64,000 nucleotides of DNA from Agriotes lineatus. Its lineage: Eukaryota > Arthropoda > Insecta > Coleoptera > Elateridae. The notes below the pieces were generated by a model. It saw only the letters and a program-made list of their open reading frames with translations, ran no database searches and was not told where the DNA came from. Positions 12,219 to 25,085 of this stretch are shown here, piece by piece; the first letter of the stretch is position 1; each line of letters begins with the position of its first letter. Where the stretch lies: assembly GCA_940337035.1 (NCBI GenBank), contig CALNHX010001041.1:62001-126000 (forward strand), written 5' to 3'. Position numbers and translations under genes: made by a program.

Positions 12219-13310
12219 ACGTTAAAGATCTCTTCACAGAATGTCTATTTTTTTAAAATAATGTACGAGTGCTTTTAGCTATGGGGATTAAATTTGAGAT
12301 ATGAATCTGTACTGGAAAAAGGTGTTTTTTTATATTTATTTTTGCTCGTGAGTATTATGTAAGTGAACCAAATATACCATGTTCTAATCAACGCAACAAA
12401 TCGTACCAACGTAACAGATGTGAGATCAATGAGAGACGCTGATTGCGACAGCGACCACTTCCTGGTACAAGCACGTCTCAGACAAAAAATATCAAGCGCC
12501 AGATGAAAAAACACAGCTAGTAAAGTAGTAAGATATAAGGTAGATAGCCTGAAAGACCATGAAGTCAAAGAAAGATACCAACAGTCGTTAAATAGAAGAT
12601 TAGATCAACTAGCAACAGGTACCTACGGAGAGTGGAGATGGTAAAAATATTGATAAACAGTGGGAGGATTTAAAAGAAGCAATTAACAAAATGGCTGAGG
12701 AAATTGTGGGCTTTAAACAACAACAAAGACGCGAATGGTTTGAAAAGGAGTGAGCCAAAAACAGAGAGAATTTATAAATAAGAAACTAACAATAATAGAA
12801 GAGAAATTAGGGAAGAATGAATCAAGGAAAGCTCATGAAGCAATAAAGTACTTTAGCAAAGGCTTCCAACACAGAACAAGCTTGTGTAAAAACAAAGAAG
12901 GGAAAATGATAGTTAACAAAACTGATGTGGCACATAGATGGAGAGAATATTTTGCCGAATTACTGAATACAGAAGACGAGGAACAAGAAAAAAACATAGA
13001 CGCAGATGAAAATAAAGAGAATCAGTACCAGATTCCTCGTACAACGAAATCAGACATAATAGACAAAATGAAGACGAACAAAGCGCCAGGCGAAGATGAG
13101 ATAGCAGTAGAACTCTTAAAATTGGGCGGAGAGACACTATGAGAAAAGATAGAAAAATTAATACAGACAATATGGAAGAACGAAAAGATTTCGCATTCAT
13201 GGAATGTAGGAGTCCTGTGCCCCACACATAAAAAAGAAGACAATACAGTATGCTCGAATTATAGAGGAATATGTCTCTTAAACACGACATACAAAATATT
13301 ATCACATATA

Positions 13311-13453
13311 CAGGGTGCCCAACTTAAATGTACGCAGCTTTAAGTAGGTGAATATGCAACACACATTACATCTAGACTGTTATTATGATCAAATGTAATG
13401 TGTGGTGCATACTCACCTGCTTAAAGCTGCGTACATTTAAGTTGGGCACCCTG
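13311..13453. mobile_element. Mariner-type foldback MITE in the RT pseudogene
   Basis: CAGGGTGCCCAACTTAAATG at the left end is complementary to the right end. The arms are almost perfect for about 60 bp, with a short loop. TA is duplicated on both sides (13309-13310, 13454-13455). Removing it restores the RT reading ...LSHILLERLKPY, which confirms the boundaries. Confidence 0.9.
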
Positions 13454-13600
13454 TACTGTTAGAAAGGCTAAAGCCATACGTGGAAAGCAAGATAAGAGGT
13501 TACCAAGCGGGGTTAAAGAAAGGAAAGTCCACAACCGATCAGATTTTTAGTATATGACAAATAACAGAAAAGGCTAGAGAATTCAGAATTTAAACTCATA

Positions 13601-13788
13601 GGGCCGGTTGCAGAAAGCAATGTTAAGTCTGGTGTTAGCTAACGTAGCGTCAAAGTGAACAAAATCGCATCAAATTTTGTTTACTAATGTATTAGTTACC
13701 ATAAGCATTTGAGATTTGATTCGTTTTTGTTCACTTTGACGTCGCGTTAGCTAACACTAGACTTAACATTGCTTTCTGCAACCGGCCC
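13601..13788. mobile_element. Second MITE in the RT pseudogene
   Basis: Terminal inverted repeats start GGGCCGGTTGCAGAAAGCAA and extend about 30 bp. The inner arms TAGCTAACG and CGTTAGCTA are also paired. A 3-base ATA flanks both sides, which would fit a PIF/Harbinger-like 3-bp duplication, but the family is uncertain. Removing it approximately rejoins an RT segment reading VDYNQAYGSV. Confidence 0.75.
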
Positions 13789-14869
13789 ATAATATCTTCG
13801 TAGACTATAATCAAGCATACGGCAGTGTGAGGCACAGAACAGTAAGACAAGCTCCAGAAACCTGTAGAATCCCACTTATAGAAGACTGATAGTAATGACT
13901 ATTAAAGAGGCAAATTATAAGATAAGGATATGAGAAGACAGGCCTTCGGCAGCAATGTCGGACTGCGATAAGGAGATGCATTGCCCCCCTTAATTTGCAA
14001 CATGGTACTGGACACCGTCATAAGAAAAAACCCCACACGAAACGAGTTTTTCAGAAACCAGAACCAGATGTTGGCGTACGCTGACGACATACCTATAATT
14101 AGCACTAAAGAAAGAGACATAATTCAAACCTTTAAATCCCTAAAAGATAACTCAGAAGAGGTAGGACTCAAAATAAACACGGGGAAAACAAAGTACCTAA
14201 GAATGTCAAGACGAATAGAACAACAAGAACAAGTAACTAGGAGGACAGGAATAGATAGGGTTAATAATTTCAAATACCTTGGCACAGTAATTAATGAAAC
14301 AAATGACATATCAGAAGAGATCAGAGCCAGAATGTTCACAGCTAACAGGACCTATTTCAGCATGAATGATATTTCCAACACCAAGTTAATATTAACGAAC
14401 ACAAAATTACTCGTAAAACAATAATAAGACCAATACTAATGAATGGCCGTGAATCATGGACCCTAGTGAAGAAAGAAGAACAGAGACTAAGGGTGTTTAA
14501 GAGAAAAGTGCTACGAAGAATATTCGGACCAGTCAAAGAAGGGGAAGAATGGAGACAAAGATATAATGAAGAAATTAGAAGACTATATAATGAACCAGAT
14601 ATAGTTAATGCTGTTAAACGCGTGAGAATACAGTGGATAGGGCATGTGACCCGAATGACACCCAACACCATAACCGAAAGAGTATTTAATAGCACACCAA
14701 CAACAGCACGACCGAGAGGAAGACCGCGTAAGAGGTGGCTTGATGACGTGTTCCAGGATCTCCAAAAGCTTAATGTAAACAACTGGAGAAGAACTGCCAA
14801 AAACAGATCAGACTGGAGGAAAATGGTTGAGTCGGTGAAGACCCTTGACGGGTGATAAAAACCGAGAGA

Positions 14870-15501
14870 GAGAAGGATTATGTAAGTGGTCAAAAGTTCA
14901 TCATCCACATGCAAAGAAACTCATATCTTTTTAAGGGTACCTTCTTCGTCTGTTGTTCGATTTCTCTATCTGCCATAGCTTGTTTAAGCAGAACAAAATA
15001 ATTTTGATTTGTTGCATGCCATGCATTGCAGTCACAATATAATTAATGTAAAGTTTGTTGGCGTTAAAAAGTTAATAAAATAAAAACTACCGGAATAGGT
15101 AAATTTAATGCAACAAATCGCTAAAAGGTAATGTTTATAAAGATCCCTAACAAAGCACTTTTGGATAGAGGTAGGTTTGGTTAAATCATCTTATTTTGGT
15201 GTCAGACATTTGTGATGGCGTTTTTAGAGACTTTATCGGGACACCCTGTATGTATTGTACAAGAAAGAAGTTTGTAGGAAAATTCATATGAATCACACCC
15301 AGCTGATCCTAAGCCTAGAAAAACACGAGTTGGGTAAGGTTTACAGTTCCATATTGTTAAAATAATAGTAAAGAACGGTGAAAGATATAATAGCCAGGCT
15401 GATTCTGGGAAGCAACGAAAACAAGATAAAAGAAAACTAGGACTATGGGCACGTATAACATGCTGAAAGGGCAACTGAGTAAATAGATCTGATTATAATA
15501 T
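14870..15501. other. No recognisable gene
   Basis: AT-rich sequence between the RTE-like remnant and the solo LTR. CGGGACACCCTGTATG at about 15,238 looks like one terminal repeat of a mariner-type element. I could not pair it with confidence. Confidence 0.3.
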
Positions 15502-16085
15502 TGTTGCGTTTTACATTCTGGGGCTATTAAAAAATTATACGCCGCTTCTTATTTTAAGCATTTATTTACAGCAATTTATTTTTACTATTTACAAAACACA
15601 AGACTATTAAGGCGGAACCCAAATTATTTATAACTAATTAGGAACTATTTCTAACAACAAATACACTTCACTTATTCACGCGACTTAAACATTAATGATT
15701 TATCTGGCTAGATTTATTTACAACGCGATATTTATATGGCTAGATTTTATGTACACACGGGTTTATTTATGTGGCAGATTCCGCATACTTCAAAGCTGGA
15801 GTCGGTACTCGGACTTCCACTTCGACTTCGACTCTTATTTCCTTTTCGCGTATTTATATATGCACCGGGTGAGCCATTCCGGAAACGTCGAGACTTTGCT
15901 CGATCTTTCCCGCAACGCTGATGTGTTCGCGCGCATGAGTCACCAAGGTCGTTTCTCGAAGGCTATGACTCATCCGTCTGCACGTGAACCGGCGCAAGGT
16001 CGTGACACTGCCCTCGCCTGTCATTCTCGAATGATCGGGACGCTGAGTCATATGTCTGCAACGAACCGGCCCCAAGATCGTTACA
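15502..16085 (-). mobile_element. Solo LTR, minus orientation, family A
   Basis: On the minus strand it begins TGTAACGATC (16085) and ends ACGCAACA (15502), with TG...CA ends as in LTR retrotransposons. The tetranucleotide ATAT flanks it on both sides (15498-15501 and 16086-16089), as expected for Gypsy-type integration. It shares the TGTAACG start and the internal ATGAGTCA/ATGACTCA-rich GC block with the plus-strand copy at 39332-39888. No gag or pol lies next to it, so it arose by LTR-LTR recombination. Confidence 0.85.
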
Positions 16086-16089
16086 ATAT

Positions 16090-18560
16090 GTTATTTTTGA
16101 TGAAAAGCAAAGGGCACACTAGATTCTGGGAATTGTATCATATTCGACAGTGGTAATGTAATTAAAACTGGTTTTATATTTTGTAGTTGAAAAGCGTTGA
16201 AAAATTTGGTTTTGAAATTTATATCAATCGGTGAAATGACATGAAATCATGAAAAGATTAAAGAACATAAAAGAGGAAATGCGATAACATCAGGACGCCT
16301 CGAAAACAAACATGGTAAAATCGAATGTGAAAAAGAGAAAGTAAATACAATTTGGAAAGAACCCTTATGGACCTCTAAATGGACAACATTGTATATACAC
16401 GTTGTCCCAAAAAGAATGGGACACCGATTAGACGTAGATTGCTAAGGTTATAATAAATCGATTAAACTTAATATACCTTAGTACAAAGTCTCTCCAGTAA
16501 GAAGTTATAGGACCTTAAAATTCAATTTTTTATTTTTATGATAATTTTTACAAATTAATGTAAAGATATCGATTTCAATGTTGGTACACTTGCTTACTAT
16601 TATGTACTGCACTAATATAAATATTTTCGTAAACTAGACTCGACTGTAAAAGGCACTTTACCAACCTTTGAGAACTTCTTTGACCTCTAACTTTGTTATA
16701 TGTAACAATTTTTTTAAATTGTAGGTTATCGTCCGAAAGAGGATTAAAAAGAGTAAAAATAAACTGCTCTTAGTTCATGAACATAAAAGCAACTGTTTAC
16801 CTTCAAATGCCGTATTTTTATAAATCAGTTTTCAAAGTACCTTCAGTTAAGAATGAGTGAAAACGGAGATGTTCAATATTGTTCAACATGAGTTTCTTGG
16901 ACTTACGACTCTTCACTAAAAACTTAGTTTTTTCAGTAAAAAAAATGTTTGTAAATATTACTAATGGTCTAAAATAATTTGTTTTTAAACATTTAAACTT
17001 GTATTCAATAAAGAACAAATATAAAGAACATGTAAGTTGTTAGTTTTTTTTCTTTATTTGTAATTTTTTTTCAAAATTTCATTAACTTTGAAGGCAATGT
17101 GCGTTCGGAAGAATTTGAGCTATTAAATTCAGAAAGAAGCTAATTTGAAAATGTTAAAAATTATCGTAAAAATGTGAATTTATCCCATTTCGGCAAACCT
17201 TAGAGCACATGCGTGATCGGAAGATATAAACCAATTTTATTTATTTTTTACCTCTTTTTAGTCTTCCCAATTTGCAACTTTTCCGCGTCTTACGACTTGA
17301 AAAAAAAATGTTTTGTTTTTTCGGCCCACTCAATTGGCCATAAACTGCGGCTCGTCCAAAAAAGTTCTTAATTTCGTACTTGTAGCATAAATAGTTATTT
17401 TGATTTATTTTTAGCATTTTGACAAATGGCATAAACAAATGCTTTTAAAACAACAATAATAAAAAAACTGCATTGGCCATTGATTGACTTTATTGACACA
17501 TTTTTTTTGAGCAAACTATGAACCAGTAGAGGTATTTGGAAATGTTAAACAGTTTATTTTTGGACTATTTGAGAATAAAAAATCAAAGTAGGCTAATTTG
17601 TCTGAAAATTGAGAGTCTACCTTAACTCTTAATTCTAAACAACTTTTCTTAATACGTTTCTTTGTTATCTCTTCTAATAAAGATAGTTTACTCTTGATCA
17701 TTTTTAAAAATCTATCCTAAAAACACCCTGTATATTAATTAATTTGATTGATTTTCTCAAAATCTTGGTTTGGAGCGATTTCAAGAATATCAGCATCTAA
17801 AAAGATTTTTGTCATTTACACCTTATCCGAACTCAATTGGTGGACACATTGTATATACCAAAAACAAATGTAATAACAAACACAGAAGATACGAAAAGTT
17901 CTACAATTCACTCCTGAATCCAGATTTACACCTTTAGGGGCTGATTTGGCTAAGATTCTGAATTCAGTATTTAGATATTTTAACGGGAAAAAACCAGGTC
18001 GATATCTCATTGGGCCGAAGTGATATTGAGGAATTCCTAAAAACAAATGTTACCGCTTTTCACCCCCTTAGAGATGGAATTTTGGAAAATCATTTCTTGG
18101 CACTTCACTACGCAACAAAGGGAAATTTTTGATAATCCCTTTTATTCCATTTTAATTGGATGGAATGCACTCATAGAAAAACATCAATACTTTTAACCGC
18201 TTACTCTTCTTTATTGTTACACCCTTTTTACCCCTTTAGCACTAAATTTTTAATTGGTCACTGGCCAGGTCATAGCCCCTTCTTACTCTTATATCTTTAC
18301 TTTCTTGAAAAAGTTTTTCTCTGCCACTACTAGGTCAATTATAAATCGCTCTTTTCTACTGTTGAAACCACGTATTTCCCACTACCACGTTATTTAAGAT
18401 ACAAAAGTAGATGATTTTGGTCCGTTATTATTTTAGTAGAAAATAGAATAGTTGAAATGTGTGCTAAGATCTTAAGAAGTTTCAAATGTCATACTAAAAT
18501 AAAGTGAAGACCAAATGAAATATGAGTAAAAAAGACGGTGGGATCAGGTGGTAGAACATC
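16090..18560. other. AT-rich non-coding DNA; one copy of a dispersed repeat
   Basis: No gene is recognised. Mariner-type end sequences appear (GTCCCAAAAAGAATGGGAC near 16,407; ACACCCTGTATAT near 17,722) without a clear partner. Around 17,880-18,120 there is a stretch (CTACAATTCACTCCTGAATCC, then CCAGGTCGATATCTCATTGG) also present twice at 61.9-62.7 kb. Confidence 0.35.
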
Positions 18561-18569
18561 TTCAAATAG

Positions 18570-18790
18570 TGAAATTGTGACGTTTTGCGTGCCTTCAAAT
18601 TGTTTTAGAACGTTTTAACCGTTATCAATTTGTAGATGCTATCACTGTCACAAGAATGTGTGACGCGTGAACATTTGGAGCCACGCGGATAGTCCGATAA
18701 GAGCCCAGCAGGTATAAACCGACGAGTTGCGCAAGCTTTTCCACGCTGCTAAAGTCATGCATCCCTACTCTCCGGCTCCCACCTAACTAG
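18570..18790 (+). mobile_element. Fragment of LTR-like family B
   Basis: From AAATTGTTTTAGAACGTTTT through ACATTTGGAGCCACG to GCATCCCTACT this stretch matches 59.37-59.61 kb with scattered differences. At the second location the sequence continues into a TATA-containing promoter-like unit, so this is probably a truncated upstream portion of the same LTR. Confidence 0.6.
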
Positions 18791-18799
18791 CATTGACTA

Positions 18800-20316
18800 G
18801 CATGTTCAGTGTTGTCAGATGGCGCTTATAAAAATTCCCGCCAGGTTTGATTAAAATTCCCATATCCCAATCTTTTTTCCCACATTCAGTAATATTCTTG
18901 TTTTGCCATATTATACACTTCCATAACGAACATAAAATTAATATTAAAACCGAGATCAATGTTTACTAATTAAAATTCAAAATTCTGTAAATAAACGCCA
19001 TTTTAGAACTTTAGAAGTTAGCTATGTTATTCTACTTTACCAACACTGCATTTCCACAGCTCAACACCACCTAGAGGACACGGCCATGTACCACAGCAAC
19101 AACTTTTTGGGAAGCGACATATGTTATCTTTATCTGTAATTTGCTTTATAAATTACGACGCCTGCGTTGATTTAATAAATTATAATTTATAACGTAAAAC
19201 GTATCTACATAAAATTCCGTGTTTTTTTATTTCAGCCTATTTTTCCCATATTACAAATTAATTCCTTCAAAACTCCCCGTTTTCCGATTGCAAAAAAATC
19301 GTCAAAAAATCCCATGGCATGGGAAAAATCCCACGATCTGACATCACTGAGCATGTTTACCTGACCAGAAACCACAGAAGAAACCAAATCAGAAGTTGCA
19401 CTTGTAAATTTGTATGGTTAAATCATATATATAATAGACATATATTGCTGGTAGGGCCTGGAAACTTCAGAAAACATTACGGCGCCGACATAGTATCACT
19501 TGGAGTATAACGAGTCTCGTGCGCATGCGTGGGAATTCGAACTCCGCCTTTAGAAGCGAATTTTAAACTTGACCACTTCCCCATTGGGCGGACGACGCCG
19601 CCGCGCTTGCGCACAGCTCACCGTATACATGAAGGAGTTGGTTGTGTGTCTCACTTCATCGGTGAGTTTCCCACTCATAGCCGCTAGCAATATAGTAAGT
19701 ATTAGATATATGGGTTAAATTTGGTCATTGCCAGAGACAAGCTAAGACCAGACAGGTCAATCCCCTCTAATTTTTTGTCAACTAGCGACAGCAGCGCACC
19801 TTTAGCGTCTGCTGGTACTATCCGAAAAAACGCGGCAAATACAAATAAATGTAAAAATCGGGTTTAAATTTATATTGTTTGATCTGAATGGTTGAGTCAG
19901 GTTAGGTAATACAAAACAGTTACATAGCTAGTAGCAACAATTTATTTTAAAATAAAACGTACAAACAGAATAAAAAATATAATTAAAATTGCACAATAAA
20001 TAAACAAGAAAAAAGTCTTTCAAAAATCGTAAAACTCTAAAATAACTAAAATATTAAGATATCTAATACATACTAAAAAAATTAAAAAAATAAAAATTGC
20101 TAAACTCTAAAATAATAAAAGAATCAATATAAATAAAAAAACAACAAGTTAAAACTAACTTTCAAAATAAATCACAATAATGTCAAATAAATACAAAAAT
20201 AAAACATTAAAATCAAAATAAAGAAAAAATGGTCAAAACTATAAAAAATATCAACATATGTACATGACAAATATATGTATAGTAACAAAAAAACATCAGA
20301 TACAAAATTATAAATT
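18800..20316. other. No clear gene; CpG-rich patch near 19.5-19.65 kb
   Basis: Mostly AT-rich. A CpG-rich patch at 19,500-19,650 (for example GCGCATGCGTGGGAATTCG) could be a promoter or an old element end. A segment at 19,716-19,755 (AGAGACAAGCTAAGACCAGA) recurs in reverse complement at 28,800-28,840. The last 400 bp is poly-purine and A-rich. Confidence 0.3.
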
Positions 20317-20880
20317 TTAAAAGTAATCATAGATTTCTTTTCTGGAGTGCTCTTTGAATTTTTTTTGTCGCGCTTCCCATTCTCTTTTGTTTATCTGTTC
20401 TGTATAATATTTATTTGAAATTAAAAGGAAAGCCTTGTGCAAAAAGCATTTTTTAATTTCATTTCTGTGCATAGTACAGTGGAACCAGCTAAAATCCAAT
20501 TGCACCAACAGAACAGAAACAATTTTTTGCTTTATATTAATGCTATGACCAGCTTCTTTTAAAAATAAATATATCAAATCATACATTTTTGCTAAACAAA
20601 ATATTAAATCTTTCTTGACGTATATCAGTCTTTGTTTGGAGTCATATTCCTTAAACATATTGAATGTGTGGTGTGGTTGCATCTCATCGCACTGAAATGA
20701 GGCCTTGCAATCATTACATTCAATTTTTAATAGTGTGATAACTTTTTTAGACAAATAGCCAGCAACGTAAGACATGGCTTGTGTATCAAACTCTTCATCT
20801 TTAAGATCGATATTTTGCATACTTGCAATGTTAATTTGAAAAAACTCATTGGCATCATTTTGAATTAATGGTCTTAGCTT
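20317..20880 (-). pseudogene. P-element/THAP9-like transposase, C-terminal fragment
   Basis: The frame reads SYVAGYLSKK, then ECNDCKASFQC, then a helical stretch ending FLLISNKYYTEQINKREW and a basic tail. The YVAGYLxKK...C..C layout is the same as WVSGYLIKKCLEKHTCDLCE in the P transposase at 28.9-34.3 kb, so I assign it to the C-terminal part of a P/THAP9-like transposase of another subfamily. About 20 codons upstream remain in frame (RDKLRPLIQNDANEFFQ). The catalytic domain is missing, so it is a remnant. Confidence 0.6.
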
Positions 20881-20949
20881 GTCTCTGCCGAGAGTAGCCC
20901 GATAGTGTGAATCGAGCCTTAGGGAGTTTAGTTGCCAACAAAATTACTA

Positions 20950-22056
20950 GATGGTCATAGCCTCACCTGGCCCCAGTGTTGCCGATCGTCAAATAATTAT
21001 CAGATTCTAACATAATTTTTTCGCCATTCTGGTAAAAAATTATAAAGTAACATAATTATCAATTTTAACATAATTTTATTGTCATGGATGATTTATTCTC
21101 TATTATCGTATCGTCGGCTGTCTGCAATTTCTAATATTTAATTGCGCCATCTCGTATCGTCATTGTCAAATTTTGTGTGGATATTTTGAAACCTATTTAG
21201 CACCTTTGGTTGCTTCACAATAAAGGGCCCGGGCAGCGGCGACCTCCTAGAGATCCTGTATATAGTTTACTAACCTATATACAGGGACTCTACGACCTCC
21301 TAGAGTACCTGTATATAATATTATACAGGTACTCTAGGAAGTATACCGTCACTAGATTAATACACTAAGTGTAAGGTACCGCCATTCCATTTCTCGTGTG
21401 AGAAAATTCTGAGATAAAGATAGCAAATAAACATTTCCCAAGTGCAATAAGGAAGACACTAGTTTTTGAGGATTTTCTTTTTGGTGTAATGGTACTGCTG
21501 TAAAGTCAAATTCTTGTTAGTTTGTGTTTTTATCCCCTGTTGGAGAAAATTGTGCGACAAGGATAGATATAAAAAATCACTAATGGCGGTTCGGCGGTTC
21601 CTTACACTTTAATCTAGTTTGGCGACATCTGATATCATACAAGCACAATTTATGTTTAATTTCGCGACGTTAATTTCACTTAAATGGCGGATGAGCCGAA
21701 AAAACTGATGCGTTGCCATCTATAGGTGTTACATAATTCAGAGCAAAATCTGATAATTTTGTCTGGGCGATACCATAATTTTAAATCGTACAAACGGCAA
21801 CACTGCCTGGCCCAAAAAGATCGTGTCGTGTTTATTAACAACTGCCGCCAGACGTCATTTGTCTTCCCATGATTGAAAATTCCCGTGAACACGTAAAAAT
21901 TTTTTGTAGCCTATGGATGTATGTTTGTGCTTAATTATATTTTTTTCTAGATACCATAAACTCAAGATGCCGCGGCGGTCAAGAAATGGAACGTTATATA
22001 CGTAATATAATTGCCATTAAAAGCATCTTGACGAAATGGAGGAAATTGCTACCGTA
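20950..22056. other. No clear gene; flank of the piggyBac insertion
   Basis: AT-rich. Two hairpins lie at 21,245-21,341. The stretch ends at the TTAA where piggyBac is inserted. Joining both flanks across the TTAA gives a short open frame, MEEIATVLTREERMRHRRD..., ending after NIEDH at about 25,153. Whether this was a real exon is unknown. Confidence 0.35.
21245..21341. repeat. Two adjacent near-perfect hairpins
   Basis: The second hairpin pairs CTCCTAGAGTACCTGTATA with TATACAGGTACTCTAGGAAG across a 6-base loop. The first is a looser version, CCTAGAGATCCTGTATATAG with CTATATACAGGGACTCTACG. The two share the same sequence, so one is a duplicate of the other. Confidence 0.75.
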
Positions 22057-22060
22057 TTAA

Positions 22061-25000
22061 CACTTTGACTGCTGATGCAAATCACCCTTATGAACCCCAA
22101 GTGCTGAACAATTTTTTTCCAGAAAACTCATTTTTCCGCGTGTACATTAATAACAGTATTCATATTTTTAAATTTTTTAAATTACTAGTGCCTTTTTGGA
22201 GCAAGACGCACCTGGCGAGTCGGCAGCATTGAGTAGCATTTTCTGCCGGCAATGCTGACGACGCGCAGAGTGCGTTCTAATAAAATATAAGTTCATTTTG
22301 TATGTGGAGGGTAATAAAACTCATTTTATGGTAAAAACTGATTATTATTGTTTATATTATTATAAAAAATACTCATTTTAACAAAAATTAAATTGTGTAT
22401 ATATTGCATATTGCGGAATACTATATCTCTAACCAATATTATAACTGAAATGCATATTATAAAAACTAAAAATGCTCATTTTATTAATTTCATATGAAAT
22501 TCCTCGAAGCAGGGTTCCAAACAAAAACCCGCGTTACAATTCTTGCACTCGTAAATAGTGTCTTTCCTTATACCTTTTTCAGTACAGTTTTTACATTTTT
22601 TCCTTAGCGTTTTTTTGTTTGGTCCCATTTTACAATGCCTTATAAAATGATACATAACGGCATTTTCAGGTTTTTTATACATATGTTCCGGTAAAAGATT
22701 TCTAATAATATCTAGCCTAAAATCATAAAAGCGCATTCTAGGCGCCTTGTATTTTTTATATAACAGGAACGAGTTTAAAAAAAGTAAATGAATTATATAC
22801 AGACCTATTTTCTTGTACCACCGAATAGTTTTTCTTGAACAAGGATAGTACGCCAGTAATTGATCTTGACGGTCGATACCTCCCATACATTTATTGTAAT
22901 TAACAATTGGCAATGGTTTTTCCTTTTCATTTCCCCGTTTATCGAAATATTGCACTAGGTTGTTTTCAAATTCGGTAGATATATAATTCACATCCCTTTT
23001 ATCATGCCATCTTGCGATCATCACTCCATTTGAATATCTGGCAATGGTTTCTCCTTTTTTTAATTTAAATAGTTTAACCTCGGGTGGTGCATTTTGCCTA
23101 TCAATTCGCAGAGTACCCGTGGTATGTGTATTTTCGGCCAATAACTCTCGAGATAAATTGTAACTATTATAATAGTTGTCCATGTACAACGCATGGCCAG
23201 CTTTCAGTTTTTCTTGTATTAAGTGTAAAACTACTTTGGAGGCATGACCTTTTCCCCCAAAATCATCTAGAGCACCAGTGTACACAGAAAACTTCAATAT
23301 AAGGCCGCAGGGTTCTGTCAACATATAAAATTTAACCCCATATTTGTGGCGCTTATTTTGAATGTATTGCCTAAATACCAATCTGCCGCGCCAAAGCACC
23401 ATGGATTCATCAATACATAAATCCCTTTGTGGATAATACACTTCAGACATCTTATTATTAAAATAATTAATCACCGACCTTATTTTAAATAATCTATCGG
23501 ATGGATTCTTCTGTCCTTGTACAGGATTCGCAGCAAAATGAAGGCACCGTAATATCAATAAGAACCTATCATGGCTCATGTAACTGGAGAAGCAGGAAAA
23601 ATTAAACAAACGGTCTGTTTTCCAGTAATCCTGTAGCCGTGTAAGTTGAATAGTACCCATGTGGAAAAATAAGCCCAAAAATATCTTCAGTTCGTCTACA
23701 GTTACATTTTTCCATTTAGAGATCCGCGAATGCTCTTTTTCTGCCTTTGAAAGAAACAACTCTTCAGCGTACCTGTTTGTTTCATTTACAATTAATTGAT
23801 ACAGGCTCTCGTCCAACAATAGATTAAAAATATCCATTGGTGAGTTGACTGTAAAAGAAAAAAAAACTGTGTACGTACTATCACAACAATACTTGAACAA
23901 GATGGACTGGTTATGTAAATGTAGTTTTTCTACTCCTTTATTAGTAAATTGCTCATTAAGCACTGCTTACTTGATTAGTAAATTCGTTGTTACAAAAAGT
24001 GTTACGTAATGATAATGACTAACACGTAATTTTTTTTATTACGTTACAGTTAGCTTCTGTTGTTTGTACGAAGTGGTGTAGGGATGTGACTGCAGCCTCC
24101 TAATTTTTAAGATGGTGTGACAGATGATTTGACAGTTAATAAAATATTTCTTTTTCGTTTAACGAAATGAGTGTGATCGTAGAAAAAGTATAGTACGCAA
24201 CTCGAGCTATAGAGCAATTACACGCTCGTGGAATTACACACGCGCCGCTACGCGGCTTGTGCGTAACTTTTCCAACTCGCGTGTAATATGCTTCCTACAG
24301 CTCTCGTTGTGTAATATACTATTATCTATCAAACCACTATTTATAAATAACTATACTACCGCGAATACTATTTTTTAAATAAAATTTTGAAGCTGAAGTA
24401 CCTACCTGGTAAAGGCACTAAAGGTTCGTTCACTTTTGTAAAGTTAAAAACTTTAAAATGTGGGTTCACTTGCCAATCGATCATTTCATCATTTTCTGCC
24501 TTATCACTTTCATTGCGATCTGGTGGTGAATCATCTTCACTATCTTCTTCAGCTTCAGACGAATCGGATTTATCAAGTGCATCAAATTCCAGCACACTTG
24601 GATCTTCTAACTCATCATCGGATTCGTACAGCATTCGTTCTAATTCCTCTTCGGTTAAATATTTTCGAAACCTATTGTTTGACGCAATCCTCGGTTTTTT
24701 AGAACGCGAAGGATCGGCTTTGCTATCATCCATAATAATCTGAATAAGGCACTATGTTGCAGAAAATTGCACAGATACGCACACAATGCTGGTCAAGAAC
24801 GGATAGTCAAAACATCTGGTAGGCTTCAGACGCCCTTAGCGCTTTTTATGCGCGAAATGCCAGATGTGCTAACTCCCGTAATATTCGGAATAAGGCGAAC
24901 CAGATATGGAAAAATAACAAACATTGTCTTTAGAAGATGCTGCATAAGTTGCAGATATACAACGTCAACGCTCACCGAGAATAAAGAGTTAGAAAATCTG

Positions 25001-25085
25001 AAACCGTAGGACGCGCTAAACGCGTCGGCAGCATCCTGTATAAGAATGCCTGGACGCGCTAGGCGCGTCATCAGCAGTCAATGTG
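22061..25085 (-). mobile_element. piggyBac element, structurally complete
   Basis: The ends CACTTTGACTGCTGATG (left) and the complement of CATCAGCAGTCAATGTG (right) match at 16 of 17 positions. TTAA flanks both ends (22057-22060, 25086-25089), the diagnostic piggyBac target duplication. Subterminal GACGCG/CGCGTC words occur at both ends. The element is 3.0 kb and holds one two-exon transposase gene on the minus strand. Few differences between the ends and an unbroken gene suggest a recent insertion. Confidence 0.95.
22476..24733 (-). CDS. piggyBac transposase, two exons, 566 aa
   Basis: Exon 1 is 24733-24406 and exon 2 is 23848-22476. The 557-bp intron has donor CAG/GTAGGT and acceptor TTTTACAG, and the joined frame is open for 567 codons including the stop. 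It encodes cut-and-paste integration at TTAA. Visible parts: acidic N-terminus rich in D, E and S; DDE core with aspartates at about D256 (IDESMVLWRGR), D333 (YMDNYYNS) and D435 (GGIDRQDQ), matching the three catalytic Asp of the family; C-terminal Cys-rich domain from about 535 (CKNC...CKNC...C). Length is close to other piggyBac proteins. No stop or frameshift is seen, so the enzyme may be functional. The intron has an AT-rich insert with CG-rich inverted words (24,180-24,360), possibly a MITE. Confidence 0.93.

Larger units (their letters stand above)
12370..14855 (+). pseudogene. RTE-like non-LTR retrotransposon, endonuclease C-terminus plus reverse transcriptase, decayed
   Basis: Reading in pieces along the plus strand: endonuclease end with the SDHFLV motif (near 12,455); linker; RT fragments including NYRGICLLNTTYKILSH; RT catalytic motif YADDI at about 14,070-14,085; a C-terminal part with SWTLVKKEEQRLRVF, WIGHVTRM and the basic ARPRGRPRKRWLDD, ending with TGA at 14,855. 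This C-terminal layout is typical of RTE-type insect elements with an APE endonuclease. Several stops and frameshifts break the frame, and two MITEs (13311-13453, 13601-13788) are inserted in it. No intact 5' end was found. The copy cannot encode a working enzyme. Confidence 0.85.

Noticed and set aside
24387..24743. Serine-rich plus-strand frame of 118 aa
   Set aside because: It is antisense to exon 1 of the piggyBac transposase; Ser runs are the complement of Asp/Glu and Ser codons.
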